Shown: positions 1-11,770, counted from the first letter of the stretch. The stretch: 64,000 nt of DNA from Chrysaora quinquecirrha (GCA_014526335.1 JACTAT010000152.1:238939-302938), one strand, 5' to 3'. Numbers and translations: made by a program. The notes: generated from the sequence alone by a model not told the origin.

Positions 1-424
1 TGCCTTTGAGCAAACATGTCGTCTTTCATTCGATTTGTTGAGTCACCATGAATCAATATGACATGCGTCAACCCGTTGCACATTAAATCGCTGTACATCA
101 ACCTAACACTTTTACATGCATCGATCGATCGACCGTGCTTGCTTCGTGCATGAATCGTGCTTGTATTGTGCTTTCTTTGTGCTCTGAGCTATGAGAAATT
201 CATGCTTGCTTTGGCAGAAATTACACTAAGTTGTAATTCATTCAGGGGGATTGAAAGGAACAAAATTAAAACCTAAATAAATAAAAGACGACAGGAATAT
301 CAATTCCAGGTCGTTACAGTACAGAAGGTGATTTCTTAAGTTCTATAATAACACAGTTGCGCAACCGACGTTATAAGAGATCTAGATCGGCGATTTACTG
401 AAAGATGTAGAAAATATTGAGTAA
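1..424. other. flanking DNA, no gene seen
   Basis: AT-rich sequence left of the gypsy element. No exon-like open frame, RNA gene or repeat was recognised. Confidence 0.5.
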
Positions 425-429
425 GGTAG

Positions 430-576
430 TATAGAGATATCTGAGAATATGGAAGAGGCGTGTATCTTTCAGCGTGCAGCAAGCAATAAACAATATAACT
501 ATTTACATGAAGTACTTAAACAAACAAGCATAATTAACATAATTAACATAATAATAATAATCACTTAATCACTACA
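430..576 (-). repeat. 3' LTR of the gypsy element
   Basis: Direct repeat of 4797-4943. It is bounded on its inner side by a purine-rich tract on the minus strand and on its outer side by the GGTAG target duplication. Confidence 0.9.
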
Positions 577-579
577 TCG

Positions 580-593
580 CTCCTCTTTTTTTT
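580..593 (-). other. polypurine tract of the gypsy element
   Basis: On the minus strand an unbroken run of A and G (AAAAAAAAGAGGAG) lies three bases before the TGTAGTG start of the 3' LTR, the usual place for plus-strand priming. Confidence 0.7.
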
Positions 594-945
594 AATTTTT
601 TTTTACTTTTATAACATAAGCAATGTCCTTGTCAAAAGTTTATTATTTACACTTTCAAGTTCGACGGTACAGCAAACCCAAATCTTGCGACTGGTATACA
701 TGACCTTTGTGATCTTTTAGGTGTATCATCGACTTGGTTTTTCTCGGTATCCTTTTCCTTTTCTGGCAGAAGGACATTTCTTTCATTGTCTCTCTGCGTT
801 ATTCTTATTTCGTCATCTTCATCTAGACAGAGTTCAGAAAAGTGTTCAAACTTCCTCCAGACAAATAAACCCCTAGCTGAAAACCTTCCTCACTTAACAA
901 TGAAAATTAGCGTGTTTCGGATGTTGCAAAAGATTTTCCTTTGTT

Positions 946-1161
946 CTAACTGACCTCCCTCCGGTCAGTGACCGTGTGACCGTAACTTTTTCCTGACTCT
1001 GCATCTAGACTGTCATATTCTGGAACCTTTTTAAAATGAGATATGCTTCTCGTGATGATATGTTTCTCATTCTTGGCCACAATCCTTGTCCCTTTACGTT
1101 GATATACTAAGAAGCGTTCAGGACTAAACTTTGGTGTTAATTTATTATGTCTCTTCTGCAA
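946..1161 (-). pseudogene. integrase C-terminal fragment of the gypsy element
   Basis: 71 residues: KRHNKLTPKFSPERFLVYQR, then TRIVAKNEKHIITRSISHFKKV, the conserved C-terminal pattern of gypsy integrases. It is out of frame with the catalytic core, with a broken stretch at 1162-1388 between them. Confidence 0.8.
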
Positions 1162-1388
1162 GCATATAACAGTGTCACCAATTTGAATGTTTGACTATTT
1201 AGTATTATTTCTTTTGTCATAATACTCTTTATTTTGAATCTTCTTTTCTTCGATGTTTCTTTTTGCTTCCAAGTGTTTGTTTATTACTTTTCTTGATGGT
1301 AATTCAGGTAAATGACCTCAAATTTTTCTGTTGAACAAAAGTTCACTTGGTGATACATTCGTTGTTGAATGTGACGTTGTCCTGTACG

Positions 1389-2030
1389 TCAATAGAAATC
1401 GCTGAAGCTTTGTCTCCAGTTCTTTCCTTCCAACTGAGCCGTTTGGAGGACTTTTCCAATTGGCTTCATTATACTTTCAACATTTGCGTTACCTCTAGGC
1501 CATAATGGAGTGCTTGGTTTCCATTCGGTTCCAATGGCCTTTGTATATCTTTCGAATTCTTGTCCATTAAATGGAGGTCCATTATCGGTTTTGAGAATGA
1601 CTGGTATGCCATGTGTGGCAAATATTTGGTCTAATTTCGGAATGACCGCTGTCGCTGATGTGGACTTTACAATTTCGATTTCAGGAAATTTCGAATAAGT
1701 GTCTAGTACTACCAAAATATATTGTTCGGTATTTGCGATAGGTCCATGAAAATCAATTGCAACTGTGTGCCAGGGAATATCAACTGTAGGAGTTAACTGC
1801 ATTGGTTCTGGCTTGCTACTGTTTCCAACAGCTTGACATGCATTACAATGTTCTATTACTGCTTTTACTTTATCACTCATATTTGGGAACCATATTTTCT
1901 CTCTCATTAGACTTGTTGTCCTCTCTATACCTTGATGTCCAACATGAGCTAATTTTGTTGCTCTCTCATGTAGACACTTTGGCAAAACTAATTTGCTTCC
2001 CTTTAATATTAAACCTTTGTCTGTATGCAC
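1389..2030 (-). pseudogene. integrase of the gypsy element
   Basis: 213 residues holding the HHCC zinc-binding region (HVGHQG ... HCNACQ) followed by the DDE catalytic core: first Asp in VAIDFHGPI, second in LKTDNGPPF, and the Glu in GNANVESIMK. All three catalytic acids are present. The frame opens late (after a frameshift from the RNase H side) and ends before the C-terminal region, which continues in a different frame at 946-1161. Confidence 0.9.
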
Positions 2031-2032
2031 TG

Positions 2033-2498
2033 TTAACTCATCTCACGCTTTTTGTACTGTTGCAGATCAGTATCCTTTGTATCCCAAAATCCAGTTTGAA
2101 CAGCTTGTTGAACTTTTTGTAATATTTCATCCTTTTGTGTAGCAATTCTGACTTCATCAAGGGTTATTGTTTTAGGTACACTATGCTTGATAATGTAGTT
2201 TACGTATTCTTCGGCTTGTTTCTCCTCTTTACTTTCAGATGATGCAGTATTCAAGGGATGTCTACTTAGATAATCAGCTTCGATTAGTGATGGTTTTTTG
2301 TAGATTACACGACATTTATAGGGTTGGAGTCGCAATACCCATCTTTCTATTCTTGCAGGAGGTTTAGATCGAGCATTATTAAAGATTGATTCCAAAGCTT
2401 TGTGATCTGTGATGTGTGATCACGTCAAATTCAGTACCTAGCAGAAATAATCGAAAGTGTTCTGTTCCCCATACTAGTGCAAGTCCTTCGATATCTGT
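2033..2498 (-). pseudogene. RNase H C-terminal part and linker of the gypsy element
   Basis: The conceptual reading after the RT stop continues with ALVWG and HFRLFLLG, then a short 7-base duplication near 2408-2420 shifts the frame, and the open part resumes as a 120-residue frame (2033-2395) that includes ESIFNNARSKPPARIERWVLRLQPY and EADYLSRHP, both typical of the RNase H to integrase stretch of gypsy elements. A further frame change separates it from integrase at about 2030-2045. Two independent lesions mean no intact RNase H. Confidence 0.85.
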
Positions 2499-3635
2499 CT
2501 AGGAATATCTTTTCTCCACCGAGGTTAAAGCTCTACTGGCATATGATATGATCTTATATTGTGACCCTTCTGAGTCCTTCTGGGCTAAAATAGCACCTAA
2601 AGCATGTGGCAATCCATCTACAATCAAAATGCTTCGTTTTTCTGTGTCAAAGTATGAAACTACAGGCGCTTGAGTTAGTTTCTTCTTTAATTCGTTGAAA
2701 GCCCTCTCTTCAACTATAGTCCATTTGAAAACTGAATTTTTCTTCGTTAATTCACGAAAATGTTGTGTTATCGTTGCATAGTTTCGTATGTAATCGCTGC
2801 AAGTATTAGCCATTCCAAGAAAACTTCTGAGTTCTGATGCATTACATGGTGCTGTGGCATTAAGTAGATTAGAAACACGTTCAGGGTCTGGTTTCGTCCC
2901 TTTTTCTGTGAATATTAATCCATAGAACATTATTTCTGGCTGAAAAAATTTGCAATTTTCTCCTTTTGCCTTGATGTTTAGATCTGATAAACGTTTAAGA
3001 CACGTATCAAGTGCAATGTCATGATCTGCTTTTGTTTTACCAAAAATGATTATGTCATCTGCAATATTTTTGACTCCATTTATATCACTGAGGTTTCTCT
3101 GCAGAATGTTCTGAAAGATTTCAGCTGCGCTGGAAGTACCATAATTTAATCTTTTGTACTGATAGAGACCTTCATGAGTAGAAAACGTAGTAATATAGCG
3201 ACTTTCCGGGTCTAATTCAATTTGATGGTAGGCCTGTTTCAAATCAATTTTTGAGAAAAATTTCGATCCACTAATTACAGCTCTAAAATCATTCAAAGTA
3301 GGCATTAGGTGTCTTTCTCTCTCTGTGGCCTTATTTGCTTCACGCATGTCAACACATATGCGTGTTCCCCCGTCTTTCTTAGGAATACAAACAATAGGTG
3401 AGACCCAGGGCGTTGCCTGGTCAATGACTTTTTCGATTATGTCTTGGTTCTGGAGTTTTTCAAGTTCTTTTGATACTGCTTTGCGCATATGATAGGGTAT
3501 TCTCCGTTGAGGTTGAATGACAGGCTTAATAGCTTCATTAATGTGTAATTTTATTCTTTGGTTTCGTAATTTTCCTTCACCAATGAAAACATTCCGATAT
3601 TTATTAATAATATCTTGAATTGAAGATTCGATCAT
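2499..3635 (-). pseudogene. pol: reverse transcriptase of the gypsy element
   Basis: A 378-residue frame covering the RT fingers and palm plus the connection to RNase H. Visible motifs: HMRKAVSKELEKL with the following IVCIPKKDGGTRICVDMR block, FSKIDLKQAYHQI (first catalytic Asp), and ADDIIIFG in place of the usual YxDD. The C-terminal part (KRSILIVDGLPHALGAILAQ) is the start of a gypsy RNase H. The frame ends at a stop just after SVEKRYS, where the family normally reads on through RNase H, so this is a nonsense break rather than a natural end. Confidence 0.92.
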
Positions 3636-3898
3636 AGCATCAAAACAATCTTTATTTGAAGAGGGGTAGTAGATCCGTACGCAAATAATTTGGTGTTATT
3701 GGATTTCAACTCACTGACAGTTTTAAGCTTTTCGTATGTTTGGCTATCTATCACGTTTACAGTTGCCCCTGTATCAACCAGAAAAGATACATCATGTGAC
3801 TCGTTCATTTTCAGTGTCAGTTTATTATGAAATGATGAATTTTCCTGAATTGCATAGGCATATTCGTCTTCTGAACAGTAGATTTCTCCTTGGTCCAC
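3632..3898 (-). pseudogene. retroviral-type aspartic protease fragment of the gypsy element
   Basis: An 88-residue frame with the aspartic protease signature FLVDTGATVNVI at about residues 39-50. It ends after STTPLQIK, sooner than expected: the flap and C-terminal part of the protease and the usual spacer before RT are missing, and RT follows at once in another frame. This looks like an internal deletion. The acceptor frame for RT overlaps the stop of this one by four bases. Confidence 0.8.
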
Positions 3899-4727
3899 TT
3901 TTTCTTGTGTGACTGGGCTCTGTGTTGTTGTTGTCTCTTTTGCGGAAACGTGCGTCGACGTTGTGGTCTTGGGTGTGACTGTTTGTTGTTGTTTTGTGCG
4001 CGCTGTCGTTCAGAGGGTTGATTGCTAGCTTTTGGACAAACTTTTCTGAAATGACCTGTGAGTCCACAGAGTGTTCAAGTTGAATTTGTGCAGGGCAGGG
4101 CTTGTCCTTGTTAGGGTAGCTAAATCCACATTTATAGCAGAATTTCCCAGCTCTAATTTCATTTAAATGCAGTTCTTGAGTTTTGTCTTCAATGCCTGAG
4201 GCTTGAGCGGAACTGACTTCGTCTTTTCGTCCATCGAGCAACATGTCTGCCAACTTGTAGACTGGTTGTCTCAAAGCTTTTCTTCGAAGTCTTGCGGACT
4301 TTCCATTACAGACTATCTGCATTTTGATCTCGAAATCTTCATCGTGAAACTGGCAATTTTTGGCGAGTTTTCGAAGTCTTGTATGAAATTCATCAATCGA
4401 TTCATCAGCTTTCTGCGTGGCTTGGCGGAAATTGTAGATTTCATAAATTTGATTCTTGTCGGGTTCAAAGTGCTTGGTGAGGGCTTCGACTGCTTTGTCG
4501 TAATCTTTATCTTCACCAGTGTCTTGGAGAGTTTTGAAAATACTATAGACATCAGGGCAAGCTTGATATAAAAGCAAAGCTCTTTTTCTTACAGGGTCTT
4601 TAATATCCGAGGCGATCAAATATGTGTTGAATCTTTCGAGCCAAGTAGTCCAACGTGCTCCCGTGTTTGTAGGATCTGATTTTTGTTCAAAAATCGGCAT
4701 AGGAACTATATTTGGTGCAGAAGCCAT
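3825..4727 (-). pseudogene. gag: gag of the gypsy element (frameshifted)
   Basis: A 300-residue open frame from ATG at 4727, the first long frame after the primer-binding site. The N-terminal two thirds look like a retrotransposon capsid region (Trp-rich start, then a helical segment with FEPDKNQIYEIYNFRQ). The nucleocapsid zinc knuckle is split: the first pair CYKCG is in this frame at about residues 197-201, but the next cysteines (CTLCGLTGHFRKVC) lie in a neighbouring frame, so a frameshift near 4070-4090 has disrupted the knuckle. The C-terminal 60 or so residues of this frame are therefore not native. It overlaps the protease frame by 74 bases. Confidence 0.85.
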
Positions 4728-4778
4728 TTAGGGAGTTATTTCACTTTTGACTTTATTCAATTTCTACCTGTTTTACCT

Positions 4779-4794
4779 GTTATCCTCGTCGCCA
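4779..4794 (-). other. primer-binding site of the gypsy element
   Basis: Two bases inside the 5' LTR the minus strand reads TGGCGACGAGGATAAC. The TGG start and the position match a tRNA 3'-end primer-binding site. The primer tRNA was not identified. Confidence 0.6.
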
Positions 4795-4796
4795 TT

Positions 4797-4943
4797 TATA
4801 GAGATATCTGAGAATATGGAAGAGGCGTGTATCTTTCAGCGTGCAGCAAGCAATAAACAATATAACTATTTACATGAATTACTTAAACAAACAAGCATAA
4901 TTAACATAATTAACATAATAATAATAATCACTTAATCACTACA
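4797..4943 (-). repeat. 5' LTR of the gypsy element
   Basis: 147 bp, starting TGTAGTGATT and ending CTCTATA on the minus strand, essentially identical to the copy at 430-576 apart from a G/T difference. It starts with the usual TG, but its 3' end is TA rather than CA. Short LTRs of this size are seen in several invertebrate gypsy families. Confidence 0.9.
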
Positions 4944-4948
4944 GGTAG

Positions 4949-7900
4949 TCCTCTCCACGTCCTCTCTGCAAGCAGTGACTGGGATTGCGGTCCCTTAAAG
5001 ACAGGTAGAGCAAAGTTTGCTTTCAAACTCACGAAGAACGAAAGGTAAAGAGAAAAGGGTATCATCGGAAAAAGATGTATAAAATATCTACTAAATAACT
5101 CAGGAACAAGATACAAGGACTAACAAAAAGTAAAAGGGCCTGATTTCGAATTTTCAGTTATTTATTTCATATCTTATACCGTTTTGCCGCTATGAGCGTT
5201 TGTTTAAGAGGAACTGAGTTGAATTGCTATTTTAGGGCCAGGAGTTTGTGACGTAACACAGTTTTTCGGTAGCTTATTCATTTCTCTCCACAAGACGATT
5301 CGTCACATGGCGGGTCAAACAATCAGGCAGACTCTGTGCCCGAGAACTGAACAAAGAGAGGAAGACAGAAAGTTCAACTTATTTTCTGCTGAATAAAACT
5401 GCATGAAATCAGTAAATTTATATCTTAACTTATTGTTGAACTCTTCGTCGTCCTTTATTAATCTCGAGCTCTTGCATCAATCGGCCTAAAAGTTTATTGA
5501 ACCCTAAAATTGCCTTCCGCCCTTCCATTGTTTCAATTCCTGAGCCTTCAAATCTTATCAACATACTTGTAAATGAAGTGAAAACAGCCTTTGTATTGCA
5601 AAGCAAAATTTTTTGAAAATAGATATTTGTTGAACGCTTAAGTCCAGGTTTATGTTTTGTTCAGAATGAATCGAAGCTTCTCGCTGCTTTGCTCAACTTT
5701 CGTCCATTTTCAACTTCGCAAGAATAAAGAAGCTTGATCCCATGTGATGTCACAATAGCACCTTATGATTTTTTGTCGGTACATCACTTAAAACAGCAAA
5801 ATGGTACAAGATACGGAAACATAATTGCAGATTTGAGATAAGGAGGTGAAATTGCATGTACGGAGACAATAAAAATTGTTGGCTCCTGGGGCTCTATAAT
5901 GAATACCTTACTATTTAACTCGAATTAAAAGTGAATTAACGACCTCTCCCGAGCAACTACGAGCTAGGTCGCTGCAGGCGGAGAGGATTCCCTTACTCAG
6001 GATGTCCACCTCCAGTTTTCAGAAAATTGTGTCGACCCAGACCTCGTTAGAAGGGTCTATTGAGATTACAAAATAGAATATTTTGACTATAAGACATATA
6101 CCCCTTGCATAAGTACGGGATATCTAAGTCTGGCCTTGTTAACTTGTCACAGAAAACACTTTGCAATTCGCTAAAAACCACTGAGGAAGCTCAAATATAA
6201 AATTAATATCTGTAAGAACAAAAGAAATCAAGGATATCGTGATAAAAATCTTTATTTATCGATATATTTTAACACCACTTGAACAAACCTTCTTATTCAT
6301 ATTTTATATGCTACATATAAATACATAGGTGATAGCTAGTAGTCTATTCAGTTTAAAACCGGTGCTATGAATTATTTATCAATTTCTCTTGTTTTCGGAC
6401 GCTTAATTTGCCACTTGTTGCTAATACCAATTGACAAATTTTCCATAGCAACTGTATTTGTTCTTACCACGTTTTAAAGGTGGCATGATAGAAGCAAAGA
6501 AAAACAAGTTCTCCTCTGTTTCAACGGAGTTAGCAACCAAATGATACGCAACTTTGACACGGCATAATGATGGCCAGCATTTTTATGAAAGAAAAGAATT
6601 ATCTGAGGCGAACACTTTCACTGACGATTCAATTTGTCTACTTTTTACCTCTTACATTCCTGTAAGTATCATTTATTCATATTTGCAAAATCGGATCCCT
6701 CTCGTATGTTGAGTTTGCACTTGCTCAAAAGGGAATAGCGGCCAACACATGTTACTCTTTGAGATTTTCTTTGAGATTTTCCAGCATTCTCAGCGCTAAA
6801 AATTTTGGACATACTTAAAAGCTTTTTTCGTCTGACACTCCTCGGAGTATGAACGTCAGAAACAGACCGAAACAATGATTAAGGCGGAATTTATACCCAG
6901 ATGCGTCTCGAAATGCACCAATTCAGCAGAGAGAGCAACCACCCCGTAGGTTGAGCATGTTGAGTAAACAGTGTTTATACAATAGATTTGTCGTAAGTAA
7001 AATCAGACAAAATTCGTCGTGCGAATGCGACTTTTAGAAATATAAAACCTTTTAAATTAAAAGATATTGTAAATATACAAAATAAAAGAATACGATACTT
7101 CTAGCAGAGAAATATTTTTCGAAATTTCAATTTTTCGGCTACCAAAAATCTTGCATATGAGAGCTTGCCAAGTAAAACTCTACAGGCTGTTTTTAATAAA
7201 TTAAGGTAAGCATTAAACTAGAGCATTTCTACCCTAAAATCAGTGTAACTTTTGGTAGATAACACTTCAGTCTCAGCCACAAAAGTAGGTTCTTGTATGC
7301 GAGTAATTACGAACTTGGTTTCTTCCGATTTGTATACCTGATTCTTATTATCTAGACACTACAACGAGGTTTTTATCGTTATACAGTATTTAGTGTAACA
7401 GCATCGGAAATCCAAAATGGAGTGAATATAACAAGATTCTTCTAAAGCTTTACCGTATTTTGAAAACGGGATCCACGTGTTCAGATGGATAAAATAGTCC
7501 AGACATCCATAGGTACCGTATTCTCTCGTGTATTATCACTGTGAGTTTATTGATTCAACCTCGTACCTTATTGCTGGATTATTGTTTTGCATTATTGATA
7601 TAAGTTTGATTCTCAAAGCGGCGGTATCAACGTGCTTTTAGAAAGCGGATAAATTATCGGAACAATATTTCAACCCAAGAAAAAAAGCATTCCTCATAAC
7701 TTGCAATTTAAAAGTTATCTTCAAAATAACACTCACCAAAAATTTACTTTTCCGACTAACATGAGACTTAGGCTACTGACGCCATTTCACCTGTTTGTTG
7801 CACTACGCGGAAAGTTCGAATACAAATTCGAAAATCCAGCCTTGGTATGTAATCTATTGTAATGCATTGGTTTATTTTCTCCGTAAAACCCTGCGTGCGA

Positions 7901-8046
7901 AATAACCCGAGAGCCGGGAAGGTAGAGCTGGGGTGGCAGAGAGAATGTGGTATAGCTGAAAGGGTGAAATCAATCTCAGCCTCAACTCACTAATATCATC
8001 ATATGTCAATACTTATTTGATGTTAATTTTCTGAAATAATTTACAG
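4949..8046. other. intergenic DNA, no gene recognised
   Basis: About 3 kb of AT-rich sequence. Open frames are short (up to about 68 residues), without domain motifs or paired splice signals. No clear tandem or inverted repeat was seen. Confidence 0.45.
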
Positions 8047-8364
8047 ATTTTTCGTGAACTTTGCTGTCTTTGACACGGATGCTTGGATCCATCGATCTAT
8101 GTGTTCAAGCTATGCAAATTTCAGTTACATCAAGGATGACGCTGTTTTACAAGGATCCGTCTATTGGACTTTCAAAACAAAACACAAGAAGAATGTGAAG
8201 CTGAGTGTGTCAATGAATTTCATTGCAGATCAGTTAATACACAGAAGGATGGAGATAGAATGTGTGAATTGAATATGGAAAATGTACTCGAAAAGATAAA
8301 AAACCTTCAGTTGACGCATAAAATCGGATGGGTACACAAAGCAACAGATTACAATGATCCATGG
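8047..8364 (+). pseudogene. PAN/apple-domain exon of the discoidin gene, with a 1-base frameshift
   Basis: A tract ending AATTTACAG precedes 8047 and GTAAAA follows 8364. The first part (frame of 8054) encodes DAWIHRSMCSSYANFSYIKD; the second part (frame of 8164) encodes QEECEAECVNEFHCRSVN, KDGDRMCELN and IGWVHKATDY. Together these show the cysteine pattern of a PAN/apple domain, an extracellular protein- or sugar-binding fold. The parts lie in different frames; one base appears to be missing within the A-rich run near 8173-8185. This could be true inactivation or a base-calling error in a homopolymer-like stretch. The exon would end in phase 0, matching the phase-0 start of the next recognised exon at 15524. 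No signal-peptide exon was identified upstream. Confidence 0.65.
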
Positions 8365-8918
8365 GTAAAATTTCATGCTTCCAGTTTTTTCTTATGTCTA
8401 GATAACATAAATTCTGAAAAGTCATATTTGATGTCGTTTAGGAAAATATGAAAAATTTAGAGAAATGAGAAGCTCGAACCTCTACCTTCAGAAACAACAG
8501 AAAGAAAACGCCTCTAAATGAAATCTGAACTCTTCAAAGAATGTTTTCAGGAAAAACAGAGTAAACAAATTAAATAAGTTCAAGAATAAAAAGCTATATT
8601 CATCAATTAGGTATGGTGGGGGGCACTTAGCTTTAGTAAGGGTCTGACGTTTCCTAGAATTTATCAAAAAATCTTGTAGTACTAGCCCTTGCGCGGAAGC
8701 GCACTGCGCGCTCTTCCGCGCGGGCTTTTTCGCTCCGCGGCTCACTTGGGACTTCCACCTTCCAATTAATTATTTATAAAGGAGCCATTCTACATATTTA
8801 GTTTCATTTGAATATTTAGCATGTTAATAACTTTCAAATGAAATGGGAATAAATTGCAAGGGAAAGCCTAGATTTTTTAATTCAGACAAAACCACTCGTA
8901 ATGTGGTTGTGGCGGACG
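8365..8918. other. intron sequence, nothing recognised
   Basis: AT-rich DNA with a short GC-rich hairpin-like stretch (about 8685-8745, repeated GCGC). No exon or known repeat was identified. Confidence 0.4.
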
Positions 8919-9116
8919 GTCAGTAATGTTGAGAATTATCTTAAATATTAGTGTGGAGGGATTTTCAATTTAATTTTGAGGATTTTCGTTAAATAGGCGG
9001 CTATGAGAGCTCTTCCTGACCATCCGGTCCCTCCACATTACTCCGCACCGTCCACATTCCGATTCCCTAAAGGCTTAACACTACTATTGATAGCCCTTCA
9101 TATGACTCCAAGACAG
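8919..9116 (+). repeat. leading module of the CACATTACT minisatellite, copy 1
   Basis: A non-repetitive header (starting AGTAATGTTGAG and containing CTTCCTGACCATCCGGTCCC) runs into the first CCTCCACATTACT units. The same header recurs at about 14093-14235, so header and array form one larger repeated unit. Confidence 0.7.
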
Positions 9117-9125
9117 CCCAGCCCA

Positions 9126-10367
9126 TACCCTGGGTACCAGAGCCTCAAGATTGGAACCGCAGAACAAAATGAAAAAAAATAATAAGTTGAGCAAAATACG
9201 AGGCTCTGGTTCCATCCAAACAGAGTCTCGTTCTGATTATGAAAGGCGCATTTCCATGTAATCATTAATCACCACATATCGACTGGAACGACAGCTCTAT
9301 TGTTCTGATGTCTTCACGTATTGATTTTCAGAAAAGCAAGGGCTCTGAACGTAAAATATGCATTCACATATTGCTCGATTTTGTGCACGAAAATTTGTTT
9401 AACCTAGTGGTTTTTGGGTGGAAAAATGAAAGGAAATAGCTGCTGCAACTGAACATGGAGTTATAATTTCAAAATTCGTTTTTGAAACGAAGAACGGCTG
9501 TGTTGAACTTTCTGTAAACAAAGCTCGCTTAGGCCCACCCAATTACTGATTTCAAAAAGGTGCAGAGTTAGAAGAACTTATCATATAATATATTCTAAAA
9601 AGGTTAAATTTTCATGGAAAAACAGAAATACTTTAAAGACATTATGAAAGAACATCTGGACCGAGTAAATTAAGAATAAACTCCTGTACATATATATAAA
9701 GTATGAGAGCATGCTTCGTTCAGGTCGATTCAGGTGACGATAAAATCCAAGATTTCAATATCAATACGTTATATTTAAAGATATTTAGCATCATAACCAT
9801 AACTATGTAAAACTGTTTCCTAAAATGTATAATTCGTATTTTTCTAGTGGTTTTCATCTCAGATCTAGTAGCTGAACTTGATATTTTGAAGGCGGCCTAC
9901 CAGTCAATGGCGCGAATTGGAAAGGCGGCGATTTTCCATGTCCAGTTGGGAGAATGGCAAAAGTATCTTTTGATAGACAAAGAATCGATCTTAAAATCTC
10001 AAACTGCTGAGTTCATAACTCGTTTATATGTGTGAAATGATTCCGTAATACTTTTCCCGCCGCAACCTAACGCTGCCTCCATTTTTCTTTTCCTCACAAA
10101 CTGGCATTGCAACTTCCACCAACGATCAATTCAAGCATCAACCGTTGTTTCGCTTGAATCACTTGGGCGGCTGATTTGTATGTTTGATGGTCTAAGCCAA
10201 TGAAAAACCACGTGCCATTTCGGGAACCTGCGCTTCTGATTGGTTAATTTTCATAATCAGAACGAGACTCTGTTTGGATGGAACCAGAGCCTCGTATTTT
10301 GCTCAACTTATTATTTTTTTTTATTTTGTTCTACGGTTCCAATCTTGAGGCTCTGGTACCCAGGGTA
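9126..10367. mobile_element. non-autonomous DNA transposon with long TIRs and 9-bp target duplication
   Basis: Terminal inverted repeats of about 120 bp start TACCCTGGGTACCAGAGCCT at 9126 and match the complement of the right end at about 10247-10367 with only a few differences. An exact 9-bp direct repeat CCCAGCCCA flanks it (9117-9125 and 10368-10376). Long TIRs with 9-bp duplications are the hallmark of Mutator-like elements. The interior has no transposase (longest frame 62 residues). It sits inside the minisatellite array. Confidence 0.85.
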
Positions 10368-11770
10368 CCCAGCCCACCACATTACTGCAAGATAGCTCTC
10401 CACATTACTGAACATCCCTCCTGAACAATGCTCCAAGATATACTGATGTTCCCTGATGATAGCCTTCCACATTACTTCAAGATATCCCTCCACATTACTC
10501 CGCACCCTCCACATTACTGATGATAGCCCTTTAAGTTTCTTCAAGATAATTCTCCATATTGCCCCGCCTCTACTACATCTATTACATTATAGCCCTCGAC
10601 ATTACTGAACATCATCCACATTACGGCAAGACAGCCCTCCACATTACTCCGCACCCTCCACATTTCTGATGATAGCCCTCTACATTACTAAAAGATAGCC
10701 CTCCGCATTGTCTCAGACCCTTCACATAACAGAAAGATAGCCAAGCCCTTCACATTACTCCGCATCCACCACATTACGGCAACATAGCCCACCACGTTAC
10801 ATTTGATAGCCTTGAAGATATTCCTCCACACTCAGCACCCTTCACATTATTGACAATAACCCTCCAGGTTACTGATGATAGCCCTCTGGGTTACTTCGGA
10901 CCCCTCACATTACTGAAAATTAGCCCTCATCATTACCGAACATCCTCAAAATTACTGAAAAATAACCCTCCATGATACTTCAAGATAGCCCTCGACATTA
11001 CTCCGCACCCTCCACATTACTGATGATAGCCCTTTACGTTTCTTCAAGATAATTCTCCATATTGCCCCGCCTCTACTACATCTATTACATTATAGCCCTC
11101 GACATTACTGAACATCATCCACATTACGGCAAGACAGCCCTCCACATTACTCCGCACCCTCCACATTTCTGATGATAGCCCTCTACATTACTAAAAGATA
11201 GCCCTCCGCATTGTCTCAGACCCTTCACATAACAGAAAGATAGCCAAGCCCTTCACATTACTCCGCATCCACCACATTACGGCAACATAGCCCACCACGT
11301 TACATTTGATAGCCTTGAAGATATTCCTCCACACTCAGCACCCTTCACATTATTGACAATAACCCTCCAGGTTACTGATGATAGCCCTCTGGGTTACTTC
11401 GGACCCCTCACATTACTGAAAATTAGCCCTCATCATTACCGAACATCCTCAAAATTACTGAAAAATAACCCTCCATGATACTTCAAGATAGCCCTCGACG
11501 CTACTTTGTATCTACCACATTACTACAAAATAGACCTCCACATTTCTCTGCATCTACCACATTATTGCAAGATAACCCTCAACATTACTAAACACCCTCC
11601 AAATTACTGATTATAGCAACCCCCCATTACTAAACACCTTCCACATTACTGCAAAAAGCTTTCCACATTACTGAAGATATCCCTCCTTATTACTGAACAC
11701 CTTCCACATTACTGCGAAAATCTCTCCACACTCCACAGCCTCCACAATACTTCGCACACATTACCTAGGG
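10368..11770 (+). repeat. CACATTACT minisatellite array, main block
   Basis: Imperfect tandem units of roughly 20-30 bases built on CCTCCACATTACT plus a variable spacer such as GAAAGATAGC. Within it a 503-bp segment is itself duplicated head to tail (10501-11003 and 11004-about 11501) with very few differences, so the array grew at two scales. It lies in the putative intron between the PAN and Cys-rich exons. Confidence 0.9.

Larger units (their letters stand above)
430..4943 (-). mobile_element. Ty3/gypsy-type LTR retrotransposon, complete but inactivated
   Basis: The element reads right to left: 5' LTR (4797-4943), primer-binding site, gag, protease, reverse transcriptase, RNase H, integrase, polypurine tract, 3' LTR (430-576). 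A 5-bp direct repeat GGTAG flanks it at 425-429 and 4944-4948, as expected for an integrase-made insertion. The order protease, RT, RNase H, integrase defines Ty3/gypsy rather than copia. Coding capacity is broken by several stops and frameshifts and by an apparent loss of the protease-RT connecting region, so it should not be autonomous. The two LTRs differ at about one site in 147, which suggests a recent insertion. Confidence 0.93.

Noticed and set aside
7761..7858. ATG with a hydrophobic start (MRLRLLTPFHLFVAL) as a possible signal-peptide exon for the PAN gene.
   Set aside because: The hydrophobic stretch is short, the good donor at 7845 has the wrong phase for exon 8047, and the in-phase donor at 7859 is poor.
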